64,000 nt of DNA from Aureobasidium sp. EXF-3400 (GCA_024195585.1 SWBL01000081.1:62001-126000), one strand, 5' to 3'; positions 31,865 to 44,065 are shown, numbered from the stretch's first letter. Notes: generated by a model from the sequence alone, not told the origin. Translations and numbers: made by a program.

Positions 31865-33802
31865 CTACATAGTAATACACCCGAAGGAGCTGAGTAGATC
31901 AGACATCTTTGTACGCCATTGAGCTTTCTGTTGCTGTGGAGGGCTTGTCTCAGCGGTCTCACGAGGTGAGTCCGTTAATGCCTCATGTCTCTCCTGGGCA
32001 GGGGCGGTGATGCCCCTGGACTCCTCTTTCAAAGCTGCGGTATCCATAGCTATACTGACAACTGAGCTTTGAGACACCACTGTTTCTTCGTCCAAGGTGA
32101 TCGAGTCGGTTGCTCTTGACAAGGTATCATCTTCGTTACCGAACACCGTGCTGTGAGATATTTGACCTGTCTCTTTGTACTCGGTCCACTCTCTCAACAG
32201 CTGTTCGAATCTATCGTTGTGGTTCGGTTCACTGAAAATTCCTTCCTTTGCAAATCGCCAGACACGTCTGAGCCAACGACCTCTGCCGTACGTGTCGTCT
32301 TGGTAGACCTCCATAGCTCTAGCACCATATCGTAGGGAGTAAATCTTGTCGGCCATAACTTCTTCGAAGCGTTCCTTGATCTTCGCGTCCTCGGCGGTCA
32401 GATGGTCGGGGTTCACTTCTTTGTAATACTCAAGTGGCATCATATCATAATCCGCGTCGTAGTACTTCTGGACAGCGGAAGGAAGAAGGTTGTCATCGGA
32501 GAAATCCCACAGCCATAGAGGGGGTCGTCTGGTCAGCACTGGTGGCAAGCAATGGGCATCATCCCAGTCGATCAGACCAGTCACATGCCAGCTGGAAGAT
32601 CCATCAGCGTGCTCGGTTTGTTCGACCATGATGTTCCGGGGCTCGAAATCCCAATGATCTATAATGCTGTACTCGGTACTTCCGTCATCCGACGCAAACC
32701 AACCCATATCTTTCATATCCTCAAGAACAGCGTGTAGCTTGTGGAAACTTGAGTCTGGGTCATTAGGTCGTTTGAACTTGCTGTACTGAATTTGGTCGTC
32801 GATATGTGTGCTCAGAAGGTCGTACAATGATGGAGTTGTAGGTGCGAATGGGCGGTCTCTTGCTTCAAAAATGTCGGGACCTCTGAAGAAGCCACGAATC
32901 ACCACTTGCTCTCCAATCTCACTTCGTTTACAAAGGTCTAGAGGCAGCTGCGCAATCGCTGTGCTCTCATCATGAAGAAGTCTGCCTGATTCTTTGAAAC
33001 GAATCTTGTCCAGGCCGGCGAGTAGCTCAGCTAGCTCGCCTGCAATGATTATCTTGTCATCTGGAGACATATCCTCCCAAACATAGCTGAGATTGGTCCC
33101 TGGAAGGCGAGTGTGCAATGAGTAAGGGAACTTGAGGGCATTGTTACGAGTGATGTCGAATGCGAGGACTTTTGGAACTTGGATGCCAGAGCGGACGAGC
33201 AAGTTCAGTACAGAAGCTTCGTCAAGTATTTCCAGATACCCGGGTTGAGGGTTTGGCTGGGCGATATTACTGAAAGCATTGTGGAACCAGACGTAGGGGC
33301 TCTCGGTTTCTTGCGTAGCCCCAGAATCGCGGGACTCTTCTATAGGCTCGTTGACCTGTAATCCAGCAGCTCTAGGGGTTTCTTGTGTTGGGTCTTTGGG
33401 CGATTTTGCATTCTCAGTAACCTCGTCATCGACAGATTCGGCTTCACCAATGCGTGGGATTCGCAAAATGGCCTGTGTGATATCTGGGAGTCCTGCCTCA
33501 CTCGGTGGATTAAGGATGGCCAGAGCAACGATACGGTTGTAGGAGCCTCCGCCGAGCCTTTCGACATCTTGGAACTCGACTCGGAGCTCCGGAGCAAGTG
33601 CAAGTACTTTGTGTTGGAAGCTCTCGAAAGCCTCGTGATCGTACACAGCAGTTGAGTTCGAGGCATATGATACCGAATCGTCTTCATCGTCACGATCGAC
33701 CATCGAATCTTGCGCATCATCGTGTTCCTCCATGTCGTCGCTCGAATCGATGTCTTGCTTGTCAAAATTCGTCAAGGAAGGGTGTATAAAGTGTTCATTC
33801 AT
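31865..33802 (-). CDS. APH/protein-kinase-like phosphotransferase, catalytic residues present
   Basis: Single exon, 645 aa, from the ATG at 33802. After an acidic N-terminus it has the fungal APH-like fold: a Gly-rich segment (LGGGSYNRIVAL, 83-94), an AILRIPR strand where the lysine/arginine acts on ATP, a hinge region, the catalytic motif HWDFEPRN (His383, Asp385, Asn390) and the metal-binding IDWDDA (Asp412, Asp414). The APH family phosphorylates small molecules such as sugars, amino alcohols or antibiotics; many fungal members have unknown targets. The C-terminus is Ser/Thr-rich. A diverged paralogue lies immediately upstream on the same strand at 34494..36539. Confidence 0.8.
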   Translation of the reverse strand: MNEHFIHPSLTNFDKQDIDSSDDMEEHDDAQDSMVDRDDEDDSVSYASNSTAVYDHEAFESFQHKVLALAPELRVEFQDVERLGGGSYNRIVALAILNPPSEAGLPDITQAILRIPRIGEAESVDDEVTENAKSPKDPTQETPRAAGLQVNEPIEESRDSGATQETESPYVWFHNAFSNIAQPNPQPGYLEILDEASVLNLLVRSGIQVPKVLAFDITRNNALKFPYSLHTRLPGTNLSYVWEDMSPDDKIIIAGELAELLAGLDKIRFKESGRLLHDESTAIAQLPLDLCKRSEIGEQVVIRGFFRGPDIFEARDRPFAPTTPSLYDLLSTHIDDQIQYSKFKRPNDPDSSFHKLHAVLEDMKDMGWFASDDGSTEYSIIDHWDFEPRNIMVEQTEHADGSSSWHVTGLIDWDDAHCLPPVLTRRPPLWLWDFSDDNLLPSAVQKYYDADYDMMPLEYYKEVNPDHLTAEDAKIKERFEEVMADKIYSLRYGARAMEVYQDDTYGRGRWLRRVWRFAKEGIFSEPNHNDRFEQLLREWTEYKETGQISHSTVFGNEDDTLSRATDSITLDEETVVSQSSVVSIAMDTAALKEESRGITAPAQERHEALTDSPRETAETSPPQQQKAQWRTKMSDLLSSFGCITM

Positions 33803-34493
33803 ACTGTCAACGAGTTGAGCAAAGAAACTCAGTGATAAGAACAGAACTTCTCAGATGCGCCTTCAGCTTCAGTGAAGGCAAGCATCATTGCAAGAACATT
33901 CTAGCCGTGAAGGCTGAAAGCGGGCGTTCACATTCCTTTGTTCCCCTTGCAACGCAGCTGCCGTTCGCGGACGTCAACCGCACACTCAATCAGCCACAGC
34001 TTCATGTTTCGGCTGTAGCCAATAGTGAACTTCTTTACATCATAAAATAGTCGATGGCACGGCAGAAGGAGGACAAAGAGACGTCGTGATCGATATTGCT
34101 TCCTGGAGTCGCAGTCTGCAACATGAAGGCTTGGCAAAGTATTGCCTTCGTTGGCAACAGCACGAGATCGACTGTGTTGGCATCAAGAATGCATCTGAAT
34201 GCAACAACAAGTTTCCTGAAGCATCTCGAATCACGATCGACCTGCTCATAGCAGTAATGTAATAATCATAAAGCTTCAACAAACAAGGACAAATCTTCAT
34301 TCTTAGACTGTATAACAGGAAAACTGTAAGAAGGGGTAGACATGTTTGAGCGAATCCGATGGGACCACATTTGGAGGGCCACGTTCAAGTCCAACCCTGT
34401 AGAACTAAGTATATTGTTCAGCATTACCGCAGGCTTCGCCACAGTAGATGAGGACATCACAAATTCAACGAAGTAGACGGGTTTGATAGCACT
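33803..34493. other. Intergenic between tandem paralogues
   Basis: 691 bp between two same-strand kinase-like genes. It should hold the upstream gene's 3' UTR and the downstream gene's promoter. No gene recognised. Confidence 0.5.
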
Positions 34494-36539
34494 TCAAAGA
34501 ACTGCATCTGAATCACTGCTATCATCAGGAACTCCAGTTGCAGCCGCCTCGCCACGAGATGGAGATGGCGGCGGATCGATGAAGAAGTAGACGTGTCGAA
34601 GAGAGCTTGGGGGTGTCGGCGGCTTGACGGGTTGTGGTTGTAGAATAAATTTAGCATGAATGTAATCAGGAAGACCTTCCCACAAGTTCAAGGGTCTCGG
34701 CTGCATGTTTTGACTTTTCTTGAACTGATTCCAGTCTCGAAGGAGCTTGTTGAAACGATGTTGAGAGTCACGAAATGGGACCCCCTCTCGTACGAACACG
34801 AACAAGCGACGTAGCCAACGACCTCTGCCATAAGTATCGTCGAAGTACTTTTCCCTAGCTTTTTCGCCATACTGAGGAATGTATAGATTCTCTATCAGCA
34901 CGTCTTCGTAATGCTGCTTGACCCTCAGATCTTCAGCGTTAAGGTAAGGCAGGTCTGTGGGAAGTTCATCAACATCGCCGTTCCAACCGAAGCGCGTCTC
35001 TTCAGGCAGCATCTTGGAAGCATCATTAACATCCCACAAGAAGCTCCATGGTTTCCTAGTCAAGACTGAGGGCACAGTCTCTGCTTCATCGAATCCGATG
35101 ACGCCCGTCAGACGCCAAGGCTTCGATGGATCTTCAGTTCGCTTGACAAGGAGCTGCGAATCATTGATAGATCCATGATTGAGCAGGCTTTTAGAGTAAG
35201 CTCGGTCAGCCTCAGAGAACCAACCAAGGTGATCCATGTCAAGGAGAATGTCCTTGATGGCAGCATATGCTCTGAAAGAACATTCAACGTTGTGGAGCTT
35301 GACCATTGCTTTGGCCATTAGGTCGTCGACTGCTCGGAACATCGTATCGTAAAGCGAATAGTAGATACATCCACGAGCGCCGAATCTATTCCAGGCGCTA
35401 ACCTCATCCAAGTCCGTATTATAAGGTTCGATGAGGAAAGCAGAGGTCTCAAGCTTCTCGTTGATGTCCGTTCGGGCTGACATATGTAAGGGTAGCCTTC
35501 CAGCAGTCAAATCTCCATCCAGCTTAGCTAGCAACCTGCCTGTACCTTCAAATGAAAGCGTCTCCAGGCGTGCACGAATTTCAGCTGCCTCGCCAGCTAA
35601 CCATAGTCTGTCTTCAAGAGACATCTCACCCCTCTCACGGTGCACTTTCGAAACTTGGTCTCCTGGCTGATAGGTCTGGATGGAGTAGGGCCTCTCCAAC
35701 GCGTTTCGCCAACCCACGTCAAATGCAAGAGTTTGTGGAGCGGGCACACCATGATCCTCGAGAAGATTTGATAGAAGAGCTTCGTCAAGGCGCTGCCATT
35801 GGTCACCACTTTCGTCGTCGTCGTCATCAGAATCGGAGTCGCTGTCCAAGTAATCGTTGAGAAGAGTACTTCCGGAAAAATTGCTGCTCGCAGATGAGTC
35901 ACTCGTGGTAGAGATGGGGCTTTGAGGTTCACTGGTGTCTCCAGATTCCCCATTTCCAGCCTCAGTTGAAATGAGTACGGCTGCTTCTTCTGTGGTGTCA
36001 GATGCTTCGCTCGCAGCTGGTTCGTCAACAGACGGCTCATCATCGTCCTCAGATTGACTTCCACTGCTTGATTCGTCATTGAGGGACCACCATCCGTTAA
36101 TGCGTAGGACAGCACGAGTCCCATCTGGCCATGTAGCTCCTTCGGGAGGGTTCCGCATTGTCAGTGGGAAAGCACGAACTGCTTCATGCTCTCTAACGTA
36201 GCCGATATCCTCAAAGTCAACGTGGAGCTCGGTGCCCAAGGCAATGATTTTCTGTTTGAAGCTTTGTATGGCCTCTTCGTCATCGATAAGACTTTCAGGA
36301 TAGTAGGAAGAGAAGCTTTGAGCATCATCTTCCATCTGGTCGTCATGATCCGGCTCGCGCCCAAATTGCATATCGTTTTCCGTTTGTCCTTCGTCCTCTG
36401 TCAGGGCTTCAAATTCTTCGTCACCTTCGACAAAATTGTCAGGTATCTGAGTCTCGTCATCCATTGCGATGGTTTCGTCCGTCATGCTCGAGTTGTCGTT
36501 GTGGTCTCCAAAGTCCGACATGTTGTTCTCAGCCATCAT
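34494..36539 (-). CDS. APH-like pseudokinase paralogue
   Basis: Single exon, 681 aa from the ATG at 36539 (MMAENNMSDF); an upstream extension has no ATG. It follows the neighbouring APH-like protein in layout (acidic N-terminus, FKQKIIALGTELHVDFEDI against FQHKVLALAPELRVEFQDV, a VLTRKPWSFLWD against VLTRRPPLWLWD match, and YGRGRWLRRLF near the end). The catalytic residues are gone: where the neighbour has His383-x-Asp385-x4-Asn390 this protein reads HGSINDSQ (Asp to Ser457, Asn to Gln462), and the metal-binding Asp412 is Gly482 (VIGFDEA). The Gly-rich loop is also lost. This is a tandem duplicate that most likely has no phosphotransferase activity but has kept an open frame. Confidence 0.8.
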   Translation of the reverse strand: MMAENNMSDFGDHNDNSSMTDETIAMDDETQIPDNFVEGDEEFEALTEDEGQTENDMQFGREPDHDDQMEDDAQSFSSYYPESLIDDEEAIQSFKQKIIALGTELHVDFEDIGYVREHEAVRAFPLTMRNPPEGATWPDGTRAVLRINGWWSLNDESSSGSQSEDDDEPSVDEPAASEASDTTEEAAVLISTEAGNGESGDTSEPQSPISTTSDSSASSNFSGSTLLNDYLDSDSDSDDDDDESGDQWQRLDEALLSNLLEDHGVPAPQTLAFDVGWRNALERPYSIQTYQPGDQVSKVHRERGEMSLEDRLWLAGEAAEIRARLETLSFEGTGRLLAKLDGDLTAGRLPLHMSARTDINEKLETSAFLIEPYNTDLDEVSAWNRFGARGCIYYSLYDTMFRAVDDLMAKAMVKLHNVECSFRAYAAIKDILLDMDHLGWFSEADRAYSKSLLNHGSINDSQLLVKRTEDPSKPWRLTGVIGFDEAETVPSVLTRKPWSFLWDVNDASKMLPEETRFGWNGDVDELPTDLPYLNAEDLRVKQHYEDVLIENLYIPQYGEKAREKYFDDTYGRGRWLRRLFVFVREGVPFRDSQHRFNKLLRDWNQFKKSQNMQPRPLNLWEGLPDYIHAKFILQPQPVKPPTPPSSLRHVYFFIDPPPSPSRGEAAATGVPDDSSDSDAVL

Positions 36540-37400
36540 CAGTCTGTAGCGGTAAGTCTGCCTCACCAAGGCCTGGCTATGTTGAGTGCTCGGGCATGTG
36601 AAGCATAGGGTACTGAAGTCGTAGACCAGACAAAGCGACTCACATCTTTTCCGCAAACGGCCACATTTCTTTGACAAACAGAATCCTTGTCTACACGAAA
36701 ATCACGACATCGCGTCGACATGACGCGGCTTGTCTTTGGTGGCCTCAAAATGATGCTCACCTTGATTTGATCACCAGTCTCGTTGACAATTCAAAGCGGG
36801 AAAGTTGAAGTTGGTGAAGCAGGAGACACAAAGGAAGGAAGATGTTTACGTCAAGAGCACTTGGCGTTTCCCGTCCCTTGCGCCTCCCATCTCTGGCGAT
36901 ACAACGAATCATGGTCGGCACGAGCTAACGCTCTGTGATTCATTCAGATATGATCATCTGGTAATCCAGACAAAGTATTTTGTGAATATCGCTGATTTGG
37001 AGTTGGTGTTGGGAGGATGGATGCGACAGCCCTATAGAAGATTGATGTTGATCTCCATTCGAAGCTTGACAGAAACAATGTCGAATTTGGAAAAGACCAC
37101 AACAAACCGTTCATAGATGATAGCCTCTTAAATTCAATGCAGGAAGTGTCATCGAAGATAGGTGAACAGATACTTCTTAATGTACTATCGCGTTCATCCC
37201 AATAGGGGACTAGAGTGGGAGGGAATGATGAGAGACAGGGTGACACCCTCAGCCAAAAGTCTTCGCGCGTTCAATGGATCTAGGGATGAGCTAGTATCAA
37301 GAGGACATGCCACTTTAGTTGCAAATGTTGGGGATGGTAAGAGATACGATCAGTGTAGCAGTCGATAGCTCTAACATGATTAACCGAGATTCCGAATATT
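36540..37400. other. Intergenic, no gene seen
   Basis: 861 bp between the pseudokinase promoter and the 3' end of the DUF92 gene. No coding frame with recognisable features. Confidence 0.5.
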
Positions 37401-38512
37401 CTAAGCCAGGATCACTTTCTGGACCATCAAGTTCCATGCTGCCATGCCTACAACAGCAATTGTGGCAGCCATAGCGAAGTTGACACCGTTGTTGTTGAGC
37501 AGATCCATGCCTCTTTGCACTCTGCTGCCTCCTGCAGTGACCTTGACTCTCTTGCCATTGTCTCCCTCAACAACTCTGCCAGTGCTCTTGTCCTCTACTG
37601 TTACTTGGACCAGTGCACCCAGCAGTGAGTCTAGCAATGTGCCGCTGAATCCTGCAACTGTCAACACGACCCAAAAGACGAACTTAGAGTCTCCTGTCCA
37701 TGCCATTCGAGAAAAGGGCAGAGTAAAGTATGCGAGAGTGGAGATGAAGACAGATCCTGCTAGACCGGCGAGCAAACCAGTTATGGTGACGCCTCCGTTC
37801 GTTCCGCGAGGCACACTGCGCCATGGTGCCGTGATAAGAACAGGAGAAGTTGGCGACATGATACCAAGTTCGCTGCTGAGAGTATCGGCAGCAGCAGCGG
37901 CGTAGGAGCTTGACTTGGTCAGCTTCTCTGGACACTTTCTCCAAGACCAAATTCACTTACGCAGCAATGCCGAATGGTATAGCATCAGTCAAGCTGAACC
38001 CATTCTTGAGACTGGTACCACCATTTTGAGAGGCATACAGATGCCAAAGGATCAAAAGCGATGCAGCACCCGAGTTGGCCAACACTTGAGCATAGTTGCG
38101 AGCACCTTCACCTCCTACACCTCCAGTTGCTGACTGGGTAAGAGTTTTCTTTGCCGTGTGGTTGATCTGTTGTTGCTGTCAACTCAATTATTCGACATCA
38201 TGCATGTTTGACAACGCCGCTGATGACGGTATTGCTTTTTCTTCGCATTCGCGACGCGACAAGGACATACATCACAAGCCCAAGGATGCAAGGAAGGAGT
38301 CATGGAGCACGAACCTTTGTGCCTAAAGTGCCGGCAATAAAGAAACCTACGAGGAGGTTGAAGAAGACTCCCCATGGATGTACCATGTGTATTCCGGCCG
38401 TCACGATCGCAGCTACGATGCCACCGGGCGTCAGTTTGTTTTTGGCGGCAGAATAGGCGACCAGTGCTGTGACAACGCCCAGCTGGCCCTTGTGCTGCAA
38501 TACGAAATCCAT
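37401..38512 (-). CDS. DUF92/TMEM19 family integral membrane protein
   Basis: Three exons: 38315..38512, 37961..38166, 37401..37908, giving 303 aa. The first intron has an unusual GTTCGT donor, but the splice restores the family signature (TK then ...TLTQSATGG-GGEGARNYAQVLANSG), so I trust it. The second intron is GTAAGT/CAAG. Six to seven hydrophobic segments are spaced as in DUF92 proteins, with the diagnostic ADTLSSELG and PRGTNGGVTITGLLAGL motifs and a GTLLDSLLGALVQ segment. Plant relatives are phytyl- or prenyl-phosphate kinases; the fungal function is not established. The start at 38512 is the first ATG in frame. Confidence 0.82.
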
Positions 38513-40020
38513 AGCTGTTGCCAAATCGGTGTCTGATGGTCAGTGTTTGTAGGTAGACGGCTGGGAGGACGCGATGCAAAGCTATCACGTCGAGCGCGGC
38601 ATGACGTTACTCGTTTAGCGATTCATGGGCTCTCTCCAGAGCTCGTGCATGACTTGGCAACATATTAACCATCACTTTATCTCTGTTCCTGGACATCTTT
38701 AATGATCCGTTCAGCCTTCTCGGAACCCAGATCGTGTGTTTTCGACGATATTTCTTAACGCGAACACATGTGGGTCATTGGGACTTGGTACATCCACAAA
38801 CTTGCTCAAGTGTGCCAAAAGGTGTCTGATGCTGTCGGCTTCGCCGTTTTTTTCACTCGAAGAGATTGGTTCTTCGAAACCACCATGTTCATACAGTACC
38901 TAGCTTCTCAACAATCACGAACGATCAGGAGAGTGAAATACTCCTCCGAGCTCGACCGCCTCACACCCGTCAGATGCCGTTAAACGATCGCTGGATACAG
39001 GCAAAGGTATGCGACAAGTCCTTACAGTCTTGAGCCACAGAAGACTCAGCCACGGTCAGATTTGAAATGTGGCTGCGGTACAGAGAGCTCCAGCCTCCAA
39101 TTTGAAGGTGGTCGGCGTTGATTGAGATACGCACGTTAGCGTGCCGTTTCCTGCCTTGTCTACTCATCCCTACCAGCGACAGTTGTGCGTCAGCAATCTG
39201 CTGCGATCCCGTGTGCGTTACAGCGTGTAGCCCGTCGCCTCCTAGGTCTTCTTTTCTACACGCTACAAGCGTGATACAATACTCGACCAAGCGCATTTGC
39301 GATGGTGCACAGCATGGTTTCGTGGTAACAGTTCCTGCGTATTCCCGAGTGCGGTACCATTAAACTAAAATCGATTCGAGGGTCTCAAGCGTCTGAGCGT
39401 GATCAATGATCATCAAATGATCCTTGATCCCCACGATCCAAAGAGAAAAACCCTTACCAAACCGTGCTGACGGCTCCAAGAAATTAGGTGGGTGCTGCAA
39501 GATCAACGCCCATGGGCGCATATGACGCCGATGACGCTGCCTCATGTGAAAGCACTTGGAAATGAAACAAAGATAGCTTGCATACCTCTGTGACTTCCAT
39601 CAATGCAAGGAGAGTGCCATCGCCTAAGTAAATTGTTTTCCTTCCTGCTGCCCTAAACACACCGAACAAGCGCCCTGTGAAAACCAAAAACCCAGTCTGA
39701 TCGTGGCTGTGTGTCTGCGTTATCTGACAGTGGGCTTAACATCAAGTCGTTCTGGGCCTTCAAGCTTTGCGCCACAGGGAGAGCCACGCAAAGGTTATTG
39801 ACCAGCCGAGCTGCAGGTTGATCAAACACTACCCGTTTTTGAGGTCCAAACAAGTAAAAGCTGTCGAGGGTGTGTTTGCGCAGCCCGAAGACTGATCTGC
39901 GGTGTGCGACTACAAGTATTTCCATCGTCGCAACCCACCATTTCTCTCCTCATCCTTTTGACACCCCCTTTACACGATTGATCGCGTTGATACAGCGCTT
40001 TCGTCAACAACACCGCTATC
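38513..40020. other. Intergenic, no gene seen
   Basis: 1.5 kb between two divergent genes. I see only short frames and no RNA gene; a TAGTTTAATGG motif near 39357 on the minus strand is not followed by a tRNA fold. Confidence 0.5.
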
Positions 40021-42717
40021 ATGTCTAGTGGCGCAGGCAGTCATCGCAACCAGTCGCCTTCGGCATCGACCTTTTTGTCGACATTGGTTCCTGTCCTTGT
40101 CATTTCGTCGGTCGTCCTCACAGTTTTTCTGATCTTCCGTCCCAAATACAAGAGAGTTTACGAGCCGCGTACTTACCTGCCACTCCTCAGAAAATAGTGA
40201 GTTCAATGTTTGGCCTGTTTCCCCTCCTTTTTCTGACCGTCTATAGCGAGTACACACCACAACCATCTGACTCGAGGTTTGGATGGATCACAAACTTCCG
40301 TGGTCTCAATGATGACCACATCTTGATGCACTCTTCTTTGGACAACTACCTATTCTTGCGCCTTTTCAAAATCCTCTTCGTTATCTGCCTGGTCGGTGCA
40401 ATCATTACTTGGCCCATCCTTTTCCCTGTCAATGCCACTGGTAAGCATTTTGTCGATTTGAATGAGTTTTCCTTGGTCTAACAAAACTTCAGGTGGTGCC
40501 GGAAACACACAATTCAATGTTCTATCGTTCAGCAATGTGGCAATTCCTAGCCACACCAACTACTACTATGCGCCCGCCATTCTCGCTTGGGTCTTTGTTG
40601 CATTCGTCATGATTGTAATCACCCGCGAGATCATCTACTTTATCAGTCTTCGTCAATCCATCATCACATCGGTAGCTTACAGCAGTCGTATGTCGTCCAG
40701 AACTGTCATGTTCACCAATGTCGCTGAAGACTACCGCAAGGAGAGCGCTTTGCGTGAACTTTTCAGTGGCGTGTCTCGCGTTTGGATCCAGCCTAACACC
40801 AAGAAGCTCGATGATGTTGTGGGTGAAAGAGACAAGGCCGTGGCAAAGCTCGAAGCTGCTGAAAACAAGCTCGTTCAGAAGCTAGTCAAGACCCACAAGA
40901 AGGCCGAGAAGAAAGGCAAAGAGGACAAGTCTACCATTGATCGTGAGAGCGGTCGTGTCGAAGTCGACCCCAAGATCCGCCCTACTCACCGTCTCGGAAA
41001 GATTCCTCTCATCGGCAAGAAGGTCGACACCATCGATTGGGCTCGTCCTGAAATTGTCCGCTTGAACAAGCAGGTCAGCGAAGAGATTGATAATGCCCAC
41101 AGCGCTGAAAAGATTCCTGCCGTCTTCATCCAATTCGAGACTCTTGAATACGCTCAAGCCGCCCACCGTCAGATGTCTGGTACCATGCAGAAAGTCAAGG
41201 GATCCAAGCTCACACCCAAGGTTGTTGGTGTCGAGCCTCAAGACGTTATCTGGTCCAACTTGAACAAGAAGAACATGGTCACTCACGCGATCTTGATTGC
41301 ATCGACCATCTTCGTCGTCGTCATGATCGTCTTCTGGGCCATTCCTGTCGCTTTCGTCGGTGCCATCTCCAACGTCAAAACTCTCGAGACCATCCAAGGC
41401 TTGACCTGGATCAGCAAGATCCCCAACGTTATCCTTGGTGTCGTCACTGGTCTTTTGCCCTCGGTTATGCTTTCTGTTCTCATGGCTCTGGTTCCCATCG
41501 TCTTGAGACTGCTTGCCGGCATGTTCGAACCCACTAGATCTGCGGTTGAATTGAGAGTCCAGGCTTGGTACTTCGCTTTCCAGGTTGTTGATGTTTTCCT
41601 CGTCACCACTTTCTCATCTGGAGCTGCCGCTGTTGCAAAGACGATTGTCAACAACCCTGGATCTGCACCTACTCTGCTCGCCAGCAACCTTCCTACGGCA
41701 TCCAACTTCTACACTGCTTACTTCGTAGTAACCATGTTGAACCAATCCGCTATGCTCGTTCTCAACATTGCTCCATTGTTGTTCATCGCTTTCCTTGGCA
41801 AGATTCTGGACTCGACACCCCGCAAGGTCTACAACCGCTATATCAACTTGATCGGTCTCGGCTGGGGCTCAGTCTACCCTGCCAACGCGATGCTCGGAGT
41901 CATTGCTATTGCCTACTCTTGCATTGCCCCACTACTTCTTGGGTTCGCAACTATTGGATTTGGTCTTTTGTACCTCGCTTACCGTTACCAACTTCTTTAC
42001 GTGGTTGGTAACCACTCGATCGACATGAAGGGTCGCGCTTACGCTCGCGCACTGCAGCAGATCACAGTTGGTGTATACCTTCTCGAGTTCTGCTTGATCG
42101 GTCTCTTCGCCATCGGTATTGCCTCGGACAGAGCTTCGATTGGACCTCTGATCATCACCGTCATCCTCGCTGTCTTCACAGTCATCTACCATGTCATCTT
42201 GAGCAAGACACTTGGACCCATTGTTGATGGTCTCGAGTTGATGCCTGGAACTGAGGACACCAGCAGGGGATACTCCGTAGAGAAGACGGAAGAGGGCAAA
42301 CACAGCGACAGCAACCGCGAGACCTCGCCCACCCTTGCCGGATCTACCGCACCCTCTGAGCCCAAGAAGTCAGGCATCAAGGGCAAGCTCCAGCACTTCT
42401 TCTTCACCTCGCGCTTTGCCGCTAAGTGGCTTACTGTGCGCAAGGAGCTTGCTTCCCACTTTGACCAGCCTATTCGTCCTTACACCAACGAGGAGCTCGA
42501 GTTTGCTTTCCAGCCTGCAAGTTTGGCCAATGAGCAGCAGATCGTGTGGATCGCACGCGATGAGTATGGTCTGTCGTCTCAGGAAGTTGCTGGATGCAAG
42601 GAACACGATATCCCTGCTACGGATGAGGAGGCTACTTTGGATGAGAAGGCCAAGGTGCAGTGGAGCCAGGAGAGAATTCGCGAGGCCCCCATCTTTGAGG
42701 AGGAGGTTCCTTACTAA
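40021..42717 (+). CDS. Csc1/OSCA-family (DUF221) calcium-permeable channel
   Basis: Three exons, 40021..40196, 40247..40440 and 40493..42717, give 864 aa; both introns are short GT-AG with CTGAC or CTAAC branch sites and without them the first transmembrane segments are out of frame. The order is three N-terminal membrane helices, a cytosolic domain with a charged helical insert (about 200-400) and the RSN1_7TM region, with the expected IQFETLEYAQAAHR and EPQDVIWSN motifs at the domain junction. The C-terminus is cytosolic and Ser/Glu-rich. OSCA/Csc1/TMEM63 proteins are osmo- or mechanosensitive cation channels at the plasma membrane or endomembranes. Confidence 0.93.
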
Positions 42718-43081
42718 GAATGATGATGATGAATAAGTTTCCTTTGTAGGTTTACGAAGTAGCTCAATACCCCCGGTTACGTAGTCTTTCTAGTTCTAAT
42801 TGGTAATGCGATAATTTATCACACCTACTATATGATCCCACATTTTGTGACGACAGCTGGAAGAAGGATGACAGAGTTTCAGCAGCAAACACCTTGATGT
42901 TCGGTTATGGAAGGAAGCATGTGGCTTGGCAATTGCATTGGTGGCTGGGCGTGCGGATGCTGCATCATGTCCAGTCCGGGGAAAGGCAACAACCTTCCCA
43001 ATCGACCACACAAGTGTCTCAACCATTACTCTTCCTCGACTCGATACATTCCAGCGATATACACAGCAAAAAGAAGCAATC
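42718..43081. other. Intergenic, no gene seen
   Basis: 364 bp tandem interval between the Csc1-like gene and the SNARE gene, holding a 3' UTR and a promoter. Confidence 0.55.
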
Positions 43082-43947
43082 ATGTCAACATCACCGCACC
43101 AACTCTTCCTCCTCGCCGATCACATCAAACTCTCCCTCCTCGAACGCCAACGCGCCCAGTCCCTCAAACTCCCAGCCAACAGTACAAATGACGGCCCTTT
43201 AACACGGTCGCTAGAATCCCTGCGCGCTGGTATAGAAACCTTGACATCCAATGCCGAAGAGCAAGAGTCCACGGGTGAAGCGTGCGTTTTGCTCCGCCCG
43301 ACCCTCAGAAGTACACAAGGATGGCAATGCTGACTGAAGCGCGAACCAGTGTATCCGACTTGCACACTCAACTAGACAAATTGCGCAAGCAATACGAAGA
43401 TCTGAATGCGCAATTCAACGGCCACACAACGACAACCTCTACCACGACGCCCAACGATACTTCGCTGGCCCCTGATTTTGCGGCCGCGAAGTCCACACCT
43501 ACTCGTAACAAATCCGTCCGCTTCGATAAACCATACCGCGATGCCTCGCCTGAGGACGCCAATCGTGGCAAGCTTTTCACATCATCTTCCTCGCAACAAC
43601 CATACACCGACGATGAGCCTGCCGTACCAGATCAGACCGACATGTCCAACCAGCAGATCCACGAATACCATAAACAAGTGCTGTCAGACCAAGATGCCCA
43701 ACTTGATCAATTATCAAGCAGTATAGGACGTCAAAGGATGCTGGGTATACAAATGGGAGACGAGATGGCTGATCAGAATGTGATGCTCGATGATTTGGAA
43801 AGTGGTGTGGATCGCTTCCAAGGAAATCTCGATCGTGCAAGAGGACGATTGGGCAAGGTAGCGCGAAAGGCCAAGGACAATTGGAGTTGGGTCACGATTG
43901 GTGTCTTGATCCTCGTTCTAGTGCTGCTGCTGGTCATTCTTAAATGA
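43082..43947 (+). CDS. syn8: Qc-SNARE, Syn8/syntaxin-8-like
   Basis: Two exons, 43082..43281 and 43350..43947, give 265 aa. The intron (GTGCGT donor, CTGAC branch 14 nt before the AACCAG acceptor) joins ESTGEA to VSDLHTQL. Order: N-terminal helical segment typical of Syn8 (QLFLLADHIKLSLLERQRA), a disordered linker, a SNARE helix with the zero-layer Gln in GIQMGDE, and a C-terminal membrane anchor (ITVL-type hydrophobic stretch, about 245-262). Qc-SNAREs of this type act in endosome-to-vacuole fusion. An unspliced start in the second frame would be a false short model. Confidence 0.9.
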
Positions 43948-44065
43948 AGAATTGGAGATGGCGGGCTCACATCTGCTCTGAACGAATGTCATGACTTTAC
44001 AAATTCGTGTTTCTCATAACCATAATGCTAACTTTCCATCTCTCACTCTTGCGTCTAACAAGGCC

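Noticed and set aside
39300..39385. Minus-strand tRNA-Asp-like A-box (TAGTTTAATGG)
   Set aside because: No B-box or cloverleaf pairing follows it.
43282..43349. A shorter 23-nt intron or a separate start in the SNARE gene
   Set aside because: 23 nt is too short to splice; the 68-nt intron with a branch site restores the family sequence.
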